Positions 1 through 5,596 of a DNA stretch of 5,745 bases are shown here, piece after piece. This DNA is from Oscillospiraceae bacterium (lineage in GTDB: Bacteria > Bacillota_A > Clostridia > Oscillospirales > Ruminococcaceae): contig JAGAJA010000110.1 in assembly GCA_017829075.1 (NCBI GenBank), positions 1-5,745 of the forward strand, written 5' to 3'. The position numbers were made by a program, and so were the translations under genes. The notes below the pieces were generated by a model that was not told the origin of the DNA, did no database searches, and saw only the letters and a program-made list of their open reading frames with translations. Each line of letters begins with the position of its first letter. Within the stretch, counting starts at the first letter, position 1.

Positions 1-972
1 AAGAAGTATATCTCCAATCGGAAAAGCTATGGCTTTATCCGCAGAACGAGTGACAGACTGTGCAAGGAAAACGGATTGTCCGTTGTGATCCCCGGCGCGG
101 ATCGCGGCAAGCATTATGCAGAATGGGATGCCCAGCGCAAAGGGACAAGCTACAAACAAAAGCTGAAAATCGCCATTGACCGGCTCATTCCTGTCTCCGC
201 AGACCTTGACGATCTGCTGCGGCGGCTGGAAGCCGAGGGCTATGAGATCAAGCGCGGCAAATATATCTCATTCCGCGCACCCGGACAGGAACGCTTCACT
301 CGCTGTAAAACGCTTGGCGAAGCCTACACAGAGGAAGCCTTAGCCGAGCGCATCAATGGCAGGGTCATTTTGAAAACCCCGAAGCCAGAGCGCACCGGCG
401 TTTCGCTGCTCATAGATATTGAAAACTGTATCAAGGCGCAGCAGTCGGCAGGTTATGAGCGCTGGGCAAAGATTGAAAACCTCAAACGCACAGCCCGGAC
501 AATGGTATTTCTCGATCAGAACGGGATTGCCAGGTATGCAGACTTGGAACGAAAAATAGCTGCCCTGCAGGGCGAGAATGAGCAGACAGCGGCAACGCTC
601 AAAGATGTGGAACGCCGCTTGTCCGATATGGCATTGCTCATTAAGAACATCACCACATACAAAGAGCTGAAACTGCTGTATGACGAATACAAGAAATCCC
701 GTGACAAAGAAAAATATCTGCGCGGGCATGAAAGTGAAATCATCCTCTTTGAAGCAGCGGCAAAGGCACTGAAAGCCGCAGGCGTATCTGGTAAGCTCCC
801 TGATTCCGCCAAGCTCAAAGCAGACTACCAACGGCTTGCTGCCGAAAAGGACAGGCTGTATTCCGAATACGGCAAGCTGAAAAAGCAGCTTCGGGAATAC
901 GATGCTGTCAAGCAGAATATAGACAGTATTTTGTTCCCTGTCCAGCAGCGGGAACAGGAAAAAATGTTGTAG
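1..972 (+). CDS. Relaxase / mobilization nuclease, C-terminal part (5' end outside window)
   Basis: The frame is open from base 1 to the TAG at 970-972, giving 323 codons. The TTG at 76 is not a credible start because coding continues upstream of it (KKYISNRKSYGF). The first ~30 residues resemble the end of the relaxase catalytic domain (PF03432 type). They are followed by a linker (GKHYAEW), a block ending SFRAPGQERFTR, the conserved GYERWAKIENLK stretch near residue 150, and a charged, coiled-coil-like tail from about residue 180 to 310. From memory this order matches relaxases of Tn1549/CTn-type conjugative elements of Clostridia. Such proteins nick the transfer origin and pilot the strand into the recipient. 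The catalytic Tyr and His cluster lie upstream of the window and cannot be checked. GC is visibly higher than in the downstream region. Family fairly sure; subfamily is inference. Confidence 0.88.
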   Translation, partial: KKYISNRKSYGFIRRTSDRLCKENGLSVVIPGADRGKHYAEWDAQRKGTSYKQKLKIAIDRLIPVSADLDDLLRRLEAEGYEIKRGKYISFRAPGQERFTRCKTLGEAYTEEALAERINGRVILKTPKPERTGVSLLIDIENCIKAQQSAGYERWAKIENLKRTARTMVFLDQNGIARYADLERKIAALQGENEQTAATLKDVERRLSDMALLIKNITTYKELKLLYDEYKKSRDKEKYLRGHESEIILFEAAAKALKAAGVSGKLPDSAKLKADYQRLAAEKDRLYSEYGKLKKQLREYDAVKQNIDSILFPVQQREQEKML

Positions 973-977
973 GCATA

Positions 978-1007
978 TTGACATTCACACATATATTTAT
1001 ATATAAT
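978..1007 (+). promoter_or_regulatory. Consensus sigma-A-type promoter just after the relaxase stop
   Basis: TTGACA (978-983) and TATAAT (1002-1007) are both perfect hexamers with an 18-bp spacer. Transcription would start near 1014 and run into the hairpin at 1038-1056, so the only obvious product is a short RNA. The spacer is AT-rich low-complexity DNA and contains overlapping TATATA alternatives, so a chance match is possible, but two exact hexamers at allowed spacing are uncommon. ACACAT (987-992) and ATGTGT (1010-1015) form an inverted repeat around the -10. Confidence 0.5.
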
Positions 1008-1013
1008 AAATGT

Positions 1014-1068
1014 GTAATATTATGTCGATTGGGGGTATCTCTCGTGTTCAGAGAGAACTTTGTTTTTG
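1014..1068 (+). ncRNA. Candidate short RNA, antisense to the 23-codon minus-strand ORF
   Basis: This is the transcript predicted between the consensus promoter at 978-1007 and the U-rich tail after the hairpin at 1038-1056, about 55 nt. It contains a run of five G (1031-1035) and one stem-loop. It lies wholly opposite the small minus-strand ORF (1020-1091), so it would pair with that mRNA over most of its coding part. No known RNA family is recognised. The prediction rests only on the promoter and terminator pattern. Confidence 0.25.
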
Positions 1069-1091
1069 CATTCTTGATAATCAGTAAACAT
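1020..1091 (-). CDS. Small ORF, 23 codons, with its own promoter and ribosome binding site
   Basis: The ATG at 1091-1089 follows GGGAGG with a 5-nt spacing, and the frame ends with TAA at 1022-1020. The peptide begins MFTDYQECKN and is hydrophilic and charged, with no membrane segment. It does not resemble a type I toxin, and no family is recognised. A strong promoter (TTGACT-N17-TAAAAT, 1149-1177) lies about 60 bp upstream on the same strand, leaving a leader of about 50 nt. Promoter, leader and SD are all well formed, which is why it is listed despite its length. It could be a genuine small protein, a leader peptide, or the severed 5' end of a longer gene lost in a rearrangement near the relaxase 3' end. 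Confidence 0.35.
   Translation of the reverse strand: MFTDYQECKNKVLSEHERYPQST
1036..1067 (+). terminator. Hairpin with U-rich tail, probable terminator of the relaxase operon
   Basis: TCTCTC (1038-1043) pairs with GAGAGA (1051-1056) across a 7-nt loop, followed by ACTTTGTTTTTG. The stem is short and the U tract begins 2-3 nt after it, so this is a modest intrinsic terminator. It is the only hairpin-plus-U candidate within 100 bp downstream of the relaxase stop. Confidence 0.45.
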
Positions 1092-1148
1092 AAATACCTC
1101 CCAAATAAAGAATAGATTTTCTGTTCAGAATAACATATATCATTATAC

Positions 1149-1177
1149 ATTTTACCACATAATAGCCAAAAAGTCAA
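1149..1177 (-). promoter_or_regulatory. Promoter for the 23-codon minus-strand ORF
   Basis: On the minus strand TTGACT (1177-1172) is followed by a 17-bp spacer and TAAAAT (1154-1149). Five of six bases match consensus in each hexamer at optimal spacing. The start point would be near 1142, with the SD and ATG about 40-50 nt further on. Confidence 0.55.
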
Positions 1178-1188
1178 GATTTATTGAC
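1173..1188. promoter_or_regulatory. Dyad GTCAA-N6-TTGAC at the divergent promoter region
   Basis: GTCAA (1173-1177) and TTGAC (1184-1188) form a perfect inverted repeat with a 6-bp centre. The left arm coincides with the -35 of the minus-strand promoter. The right arm is itself a TTGACA (1184-1189), but no good -10 follows at 16-18 bp. It could be an operator or a coincidence of two opposed -35-like elements. Confidence 0.3.
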
Positions 1189-1212
1189 AATAAATATGTT
1201 AAAAATATCAAA

Positions 1213-1239
1213 TTGCTCTTATGTAAATTATGTTATAAT
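1213..1239 (+). promoter_or_regulatory. Extended -10 promoter for the orphan leader and 16-codon ORF
   Basis: TGTTATAAT (1231-1239) is an extended -10 with a consensus hexamer at 1234-1239. A weak -35 (TTGCTC, 1213-1218) lies at 15 bp, which is tolerated with an extended -10. Transcription from about 1246 would give an 80-90-nt leader before the SD at 1329-1336. The leader can form two small hairpins: CAGG-N3-CCTG near 1264-1274 and ATTGC-N8-GCAAT near 1278-1295. Confidence 0.5.
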
Positions 1240-1301
1240 AGGCAGCGTATAACGATTGTCTATCAGGCATCCTGCTTATTGCATATTATAGCAATTTAGA
1301 C

Positions 1302-1328
1302 AGACAGATGGTTGTCTTGCTGAAAATA
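1302..1328 (+). repeat. Direct repeat copy 1 with operator-like dyad core
   Basis: AGACA (1302-1306) and TGTCT (1313-1317) form a dyad with a 6-bp centre, followed by a tail TTGCTGAAAATA that is also shared with copy 2. It matches 2369-2395 at 23 of 27 positions in the same orientation, with most mismatches in the dyad centre. It lies in the plus-strand leader, ending right at the SD of the 16-codon ORF, so a bound protein would block elongation or alter initiation there. It is a candidate target of the adjacent WYL regulator. Confidence 0.55.
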
Positions 1329-1341
1329 AGGAGGGGTTATA

Positions 1342-1392
1342 ATGGTTTTTCAGAATTACTCTTCATACATTTTACACAAGTGTTTAATTTAA
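1342..1392 (+). CDS. 16-codon ORF behind a strong ribosome binding site; likely severed gene start or leader peptide
   Basis: AGGAGGGG (1329-1336) sits 5 nt before the ATG at 1342, and the frame closes with TAA at 1390-1392 after only 16 codons (MVFQNYSSYI...). The stop overlaps the stop of the convergent WYL gene by two bases. The promoter, dyad, SD and ATG form a complete expression cassette whose product is too short to be an ordinary protein. The best reading is the 5' end of a gene cut off by insertion or deletion; a leader peptide is the alternative. No homologue is recognised. Confidence 0.3.
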   Translation: MVFQNYSSYILHKCLI

Positions 1393-2323
1393 GCTTTCAT
1401 CTCCTCTACATACTCATCAGGTGAAACAACCTTAACCCACACTCCCTGACTTAATAGCCACATCTTTATCCCATCGCCATAAACCTCGGCTTCAATAAGA
1501 TATTTGCCGCCACTCATTCGCTCGATGATTTTGGCAGTAGGTAACTTGTCAAGAACAGCTTGAACAGAAGGACCACTGAACTCAAAGCGTATTGTCCGTA
1601 ACTTGCCCGGAAACATTAACAGACTACGCTTACGAAGCAATCCCTCATCGAAAATTGGTGCTTCGTTGTTCCGCTTTGCTCTATGAACAGTAATCTCCTT
1701 TATTCGGTCAATTCTGAAATAGTACGGCTTTTCTGTGTCATCTTCGGAAAGAAACGCAATAAGATAAAAATAGAAATCTGTGAACATCACCGAGGCAGGG
1801 CGCAAACGATGTGTAACCCACTTCCTGTCTATGCGATAATAATCAATGCTTATTTCCTTTTTCTCCGTAATACAATTTACGATTTTCCATAGGTTTTCTT
1901 GAACACTATCGCAATCGTGCTTGATTTCGGGATAATGATAAAGTTCCTTGCGGATAAGTTCGTTGAGTTTAGGTCGGTCATCTGGGGTAGTAAACCGCTT
2001 TAACTTGTCTGTTATCGTAAGCAATTCTATTTTCGAAAAAGCTCTTGCACCAATTATCACCTCAATAATCGAAAACAATTCCTTGTTCGAAAGAAATTCG
2101 TCCATATAAAGACGATAACACTTATTGCTGTATGAATACTGCAATTCAGTGTTGCCAACCAAATTCCTGTGTTCAGCAAAAAGTCTTTTACTTCATTGAT
2201 ACTGCGTGTTATGCTCTTGGTCGAAACTCCGTATTCATTAGCCAACTCCTGTACAGAAATATCTTCACCACGCAATCCACGAAAAAAGATTTCAAGAACT
2301 CGATACTTTTTTGTGTTTTCCAT
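1389..2323 (-). pseudogene. WYL-domain transcriptional regulator (wHTH-WYL-C-terminal domain), frameshifted
   Basis: Two minus-strand frames together encode one regulator. The first starts at ATG 2323 and carries a winged HTH (ISVQELANEYGVSTKSITR, residues ~22-40). The second, down to TAA at 1391-1389, carries the linker, a WYL domain at ~157-211 (YFYLIAF at ~184, FRIDRI ending ~208) and a C-terminal WCX-like domain at ~242-311. Continuity is restored by adding one T to the T5 run (2182-2178): DF, then AEHRNLVGNTELQYS. The repaired product is 311 residues, a normal length. ATG 2323 is preferred over GTG 2332 because the GTG lies in the SD (GAGGTG, 6 nt before the ATG). WYL proteins are usually ligand-sensing DNA-binding regulators; BrxR/CapW of defence loci share this architecture. 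As written, the protein is cut after the HTH, so the gene is inactive unless the shift is a sequencing error or is bypassed. Confidence 0.8.
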
Positions 2324-2351
2324 TTCTTCCACCTCTCATATTTCTATCTCT

Positions 2352-2385
2352 ATTATAATTATTGAATAAGACAAACGGGTGTCTT
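2352..2385 (-). promoter_or_regulatory. WYL gene promoter with overlapping operator
   Basis: A consensus TATAAT lies on the minus strand at 2357-2352, about 30 bp before the WYL ATG. No good -35 is found at 16-18 bp. Instead that position is covered by the dyad AAGACA-N6-TGTCTT (2368-2385). A dyad over the -35 region suggests autoregulation, either repression by occlusion or activation in place of a -35. Confidence 0.5.
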
Positions 2386-2395
2386 GCTAAAAATA
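2369..2395 (+). repeat. Direct repeat copy 2 with perfect 6-bp-arm dyad
   Basis: This is the second copy of the 27-bp repeat, here with dyad arms AAGACA (2368-2373) and TGTCTT (2380-2385). It shares the non-palindromic tail TTGCTAAAAATA with copy 1 at 1302-1328. The two copies bracket the WYL gene about 1.07 kb apart. The location over the WYL promoter favours an operator. Confidence 0.55.
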
Positions 2396-2396
2396 G

Positions 2397-2426
2397 TTGA
2401 CAATATAGAGCTGTATATATTACGAT
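2397..2426 (+). promoter_or_regulatory. Possible plus-strand promoter running into a hairpin
   Basis: TTGACA (2397-2402) is followed after 18 bp by TACGAT (2421-2426), which matches 4 of 6 bases. It begins just past the second operator-like repeat. Any transcript starting near 2433 would meet the hairpin and T6 run at 2437-2476 within about 45 nt. No gene follows on this strand, so the role is unclear. Confidence 0.25.
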
Positions 2427-2436
2427 AATTTACAAG

Positions 2437-2476
2437 AAAATCGCCGCCCGCTCTGATGAGTGGACAGCGATTTTTT
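2437..2476. terminator. Long hairpin, bidirectional intrinsic terminator
   Basis: AAAATCGC (2437-2444) pairs with GCGATTTT (2467-2474), and inside it CCGCTC (2448-2453) pairs with GAGTGG (2458-2463) around a TGAT loop. On the plus strand it ends in six T (2471-2476); on the minus strand in TTTTCTT. It can stop transcription coming from hsdR towards the WYL promoter, and also plus-strand read-through from the WYL side. Confidence 0.7.
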
Positions 2477-2489
2477 CAGATTTGAAAAA

Positions 2490-2518
2490 GAAAAGTCGGC
2501 GGTGCTATATGTAGCACC
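2490..2518 (-). terminator. hsdR terminator (perfect 7-bp stem)
   Basis: GGTGCTA (2501-2507) and TAGCACC (2512-2518) form a perfect 7-bp stem with a 4-nt loop, 17 bp after the hsdR stop. On the minus strand it is followed after about 6 nt by a T-rich stretch (CTTTTCTTTTTC). With the hairpin at 2437-2476 it makes a tandem pair ending the restriction operon. Confidence 0.65.
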
Positions 2519-2534
2519 CATTATCAACTTAACG

Positions 2535-5500
2535 TCAGTTGAACACGTTGTCCGTCCACAATTCGCATTGCGTCATAACTGTCTGAACTGCGTCCTCCAT
2601 ACCCTCTGGCGGGTATCTGTGACTTTTCAGCAGCTTCTTAATCAGCATACGCATTCTTGCTCTTGCCGAGTCTTTTTTCTGCCAATCAATCGTCTTATTT
2701 TTCCGCAGCGTTTCGGTAAGCTCTTTTGAAATCGCTATAAGCTCGGAGTTTTCGTAAAAATCCTTTACAGCCTGCGGTTTTGTCAATGCGTCATAGAAAG
2801 CCAGCTCATCGGCAGTAAGACCGAGTTCTTCTCCCTCTTTGGCGGCGTTGGAAATATCCTTCGCCATTTTCATAAGTTCTTCGATGACCTGCTCATTTGT
2901 CAACATTCCGTTGAGATAAGCATTCATCGTGCGCTGAATAATCTCGGAGAATTTCTCTGATTTAACCACATTTGTGCGGCGGTAAATATGTATCTGCTCG
3001 GCAATCAGTTTCTTCAATAATTCAACAGCAAGGTTTTTCTCTTTCATCTTTGCGACATCTTCAAGGAATTTAGGGTCGAACAGAGAGAATTCCTCTTTCA
3101 CATCTGAAAAGAGATTTATAACACCGTCGCTCTTGATACTATGCTTAAGCAATTCGTTTATGCGAGCATTCATTTCGGGCAGAGAAATCTTCTTGTCGCC
3201 ACCTTGATTGGAAAGTCGCATAACAAGTACCCGGACAGCTTCAAAGAACGCCGCTTCTATACGAAGTTGTTCGTCAACCAACGAGGAGCAGAGAGAAAGC
3301 GACTGATGAAGCATAAGGGCTTCTTTCAGGAACTCCTCTTTATCCGCTTCTCTTGCGGGAGCAATAATAAAGTTTACTGCGCCGCTGATAGTCTTTGCAC
3401 GGTCAAGGTCACTGCCGTTATTGAAATTATGATAATCGTATCCGTGAAAAAGGTCTTGGCAGCGTGAAAGCTTTTCAAGGAATTTCGGATAAGCCACCTT
3501 TCCGACATCGGTATCGCCGTAGTTCTTCCTATCACGAACGGTATAGTCGTTCATAGCCTGTTTAAGAGCAGAAGCTATACCCACATAGTCAACTACAAGA
3601 CCACCCTCCTTGTCACGGAACACACGGTTTACTCTTGCAATAGCCTGCATAAGATTATAGCCGCTCATCGGCTTATAAACATACATTGTAGCCAGCGAGG
3701 GAACATCAAAACCCGTAAGCCACATATCAACTACGATTGCGATTTTAAGCGGGCTGTTGTTGTCCTTGAATGTTTTCGCAAGCTCGTTCTTGTGAGCCTT
3801 ATTGCCGATAACGTCACGCCATTCTTCGGGGTCTTTATTGCTTGAAGTCATTACTACCGCAACCTTCTCCGTCCAATCGGGGTGAATTTCAAGTATTCTG
3901 CGGTAGATTTTCATTGCGATTTCTCTTGAATACGCAACTATCATCGCTTTACCTGTCAGCAGGTTTTCTCTGTTGTTTTCGTAATGGTCGAGAATATCAA
4001 TGACAAGAGTGTTAATTGTAGCGTCATTACCGAGAATTGCTTCCATACGGCTCAATTCGTGTTTGCTCTGTTCAATTACGCTTGCGTCCGCATTGAGAGC
4101 CATTATATCATACTCTTTATCAATTAGCCTAATAGTATCTTCATCGAGTTTCAGCTTTACGACACGGCTTTCATAATAAACGGGACGAGTAGCTCCGTCC
4201 TCGACAGCCTGCGTCATATCATAAATATCAATGTAATCGCCGAATACCTCTCTTGTACTCCTGTCTTTTGAAGAAATAGGCGTTCCTGTAAACCCTATGA
4301 AAGTAGCGTTCGGGAGGTTGTTTCTTATTATACGAGCCGTACCGTATTTAAGTTTACCTGTTTCGGCTTCAACGCTTTCGGCAAGCCCGTACTGTCCACG
4401 GTGGGCTTCGTCAGCCATAACGATAATATTTCTGCGTTCGGAAAGGGCTTCGTCTGCTTCCTCGAATTTCTGCATAGTGGTAAAGATAATTCCGTTGGCT
4501 TTTCTTCCTGCAAGCAGAGATTTCAAATGCTCACGGCTCTCGGCGTGAACAGGGTCTTGCCGCAGAAAGTTCTTGCACTTTGCAAACTGCCCGTAAAGTT
4601 GGTCGTCAAGGTCGTTTCTGTCGGTCATAACAACGATTGTCGGACTATTGAGCGCCGATTGCAGCAAATGAGCGTAGAACACCATTGACAGCGATTTTCC
4701 GCTTCCTTGCGTATGCCAGAACACACCGCCTTTTCCGTCGGTAACGGTTGCCTTTTTGGTGGACTCAATCGCTTTCTTAACCGCAAAATACTGGTGATAG
4801 CCTGCAAGTATCTTGATTTCCTTTGTTCCGTCATCGGAAAAGCAGATGAAGTTTTTCAGTATATCAAGGAAACGCTCTTTTTGGAAAATGCCCTCAAAGA
4901 AAGTATCAAATTGAGCGCATTGTGTATTCTCATAATTGCCGTCTGTCGTTTTCCACTCCATAAATCTATCTTCGCCGGAGGTGATTGTTCCTGCCTTTGA
5001 TGTAGAAAGGTCGGACATAACGAGAATAGCGTTATAGATAAACAGCGAGGGAATATCATACATATAATTGCGGAGCTGTAAGTATGCTTCTGAAGCGTCT
5101 GTTTCTTCACGGGAGGGGGATTTCAGCTCAAACACGCACACAGGCAGACCGTTCAGAAAAACAATAACATCTGGGCGCTTTTCTGCGTTCTCCACGATTG
5201 TCCATTGATTTGCGATAATAAAGGAGTTTTTGTCGATGTTCTCATAATCCACAAGGTAAACGAGCGCAGAGCGTTCCTCTCCCTTTTCGGTATATCGAAC
5301 AGGTACGCCATTCTGCAAGTAGTCCATAAACACGGCATTTTTCTGCACCAGCTCGCCGTTCTCAAAATTGCGGAGTTTATGTAATGCGTCTTGAATAGCA
5401 TCATAAGGCGCTTTCGGGTTAAGGCGGCGCAGACTTTCTTCAAGGACTTCATCGTATAATGGGGAGTTGAAATTGCGTTCTATGTTCGGACCATAGGCAT

Positions 5501-5576
5501 AGTCATATCCCAAATTGCTTTGGAATAGGTCTATTATAGCGTTTTCATAGTTGGCTTCTGCAAAGTTGTCAGCCAT
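2535..5576 (-). CDS. hsdR: Type I restriction enzyme, R (endonuclease/translocase) subunit HsdR
   Basis: This 1013-aa protein is close in length to EcoR124I-type HsdR and complete. HsdR joins HsdM and HsdS to form the complex that translocates DNA with ATP and cuts far from an unmethylated site. The N-terminal PD-(D/E)xK nuclease shows D136, E150 and K152 (ELK), plus a Q167-x3-Y171 motif. The helicase motor has Walker A QGSGKS (290-295), DEAH (389-392), FTGTP (429-433), TGFDVP (621-626) and QAIARVNR (644-651). The C-terminal part (~690-1010) fits the DUF3387/EcoR124-type region that contacts the methylase. The ATG at 5576 has a strong SD (AGGAGG, 5585-5590, 8 nt away). No promoter is visible; the only upstream sequence is an opposite-strand hsdS segment, so transcription probably arrives from hsdM/hsdS beyond the window. 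All key residues are intact, so it should be functional. Confidence 0.97.
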   Translation of the reverse strand: MADNFAEANYENAIIDLFQSNLGYDYAYGPNIERNFNSPLYDEVLEESLRRLNPKAPYDAIQDALHKLRNFENGELVQKNAVFMDYLQNGVPVRYTEKGEERSALVYLVDYENIDKNSFIIANQWTIVENAEKRPDVIVFLNGLPVCVFELKSPSREETDASEAYLQLRNYMYDIPSLFIYNAILVMSDLSTSKAGTITSGEDRFMEWKTTDGNYENTQCAQFDTFFEGIFQKERFLDILKNFICFSDDGTKEIKILAGYHQYFAVKKAIESTKKATVTDGKGGVFWHTQGSGKSLSMVFYAHLLQSALNSPTIVVMTDRNDLDDQLYGQFAKCKNFLRQDPVHAESREHLKSLLAGRKANGIIFTTMQKFEEADEALSERRNIIVMADEAHRGQYGLAESVEAETGKLKYGTARIIRNNLPNATFIGFTGTPISSKDRSTREVFGDYIDIYDMTQAVEDGATRPVYYESRVVKLKLDEDTIRLIDKEYDIMALNADASVIEQSKHELSRMEAILGNDATINTLVIDILDHYENNRENLLTGKAMIVAYSREIAMKIYRRILEIHPDWTEKVAVVMTSSNKDPEEWRDVIGNKAHKNELAKTFKDNNSPLKIAIVVDMWLTGFDVPSLATMYVYKPMSGYNLMQAIARVNRVFRDKEGGLVVDYVGIASALKQAMNDYTVRDRKNYGDTDVGKVAYPKFLEKLSRCQDLFHGYDYHNFNNGSDLDRAKTISGAVNFIIAPAREADKEEFLKEALMLHQSLSLCSSLVDEQLRIEAAFFEAVRVLVMRLSNQGGDKKISLPEMNARINELLKHSIKSDGVINLFSDVKEEFSLFDPKFLEDVAKMKEKNLAVELLKKLIAEQIHIYRRTNVVKSEKFSEIIQRTMNAYLNGMLTNEQVIEELMKMAKDISNAAKEGEELGLTADELAFYDALTKPQAVKDFYENSELIAISKELTETLRKNKTIDWQKKDSARARMRMLIKKLLKSHRYPPEGMEDAVQTVMTQCELWTDNVFN

Positions 5577-5584
5577 ACTATCAA

Positions 5585-5593
5585 CCTCCTTTA
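5585..5593 (-). promoter_or_regulatory. Strong ribosome binding site deciding the hsdR start
   Basis: TAAAGGAGG on the minus strand lies 8 nt before ATG 5576, fixing that codon as the start. It falls between hsdR and the end of the inverted hsdS homology, leaving only about 20-30 bp between the two genes. Confidence 0.85.
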
Positions 5594-5596
5594 TGA

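Noticed and set aside
340..984. 214-codon minus-strand ORF opposite the relaxase
   Set aside because: Shadow of the relaxase gene: Cys/Phe/Leu-rich translation with no domain pattern, no ribosome binding site.
987..1015. ACACAT/ATGTGT inverted repeat as a terminator or origin
   Set aside because: The stem is AT-rich with a long centre and no T tract; no iterons or nick-site pattern is visible, so it is only noted with the promoter.
908..1177. 89-codon minus-strand ORF spanning the relaxase end and the gap
   Set aside because: It starts inside the promoter of the 23-codon ORF, has no ribosome binding site, runs through AT-rich low-complexity DNA and overlaps the relaxase 3' end; open frame by chance.
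1389..2162. WYL protein of 257 aa starting at TTG 2162 as a separate intact gene
   Set aside because: No SD precedes the TTG, the conserved residues continue upstream in the same frame (AEHRN), and the missing HTH lies directly upstream in the other frame; a frameshift explains it better.
2175..2187. Programmed -1 frameshifting in the WYL gene
   Set aside because: The direction is right, but C TTT TTG is not a canonical X XXY YYZ slippery site and no obvious downstream stimulator was seen; an indel is more likely.
2132..2369. Overlapping plus-strand ORFs of 77 and 66 codons
   Set aside because: Antisense shadows of the WYL 5' region and its promoter, with no SD and no recognisable protein.
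3141..3467. 108-codon plus-strand ORF within hsdR, and the other small ORFs opposite or out of frame with hsdR
   Set aside because: hsdR is intact across all of them with conserved motifs; these show no ribosome binding sites or family features.
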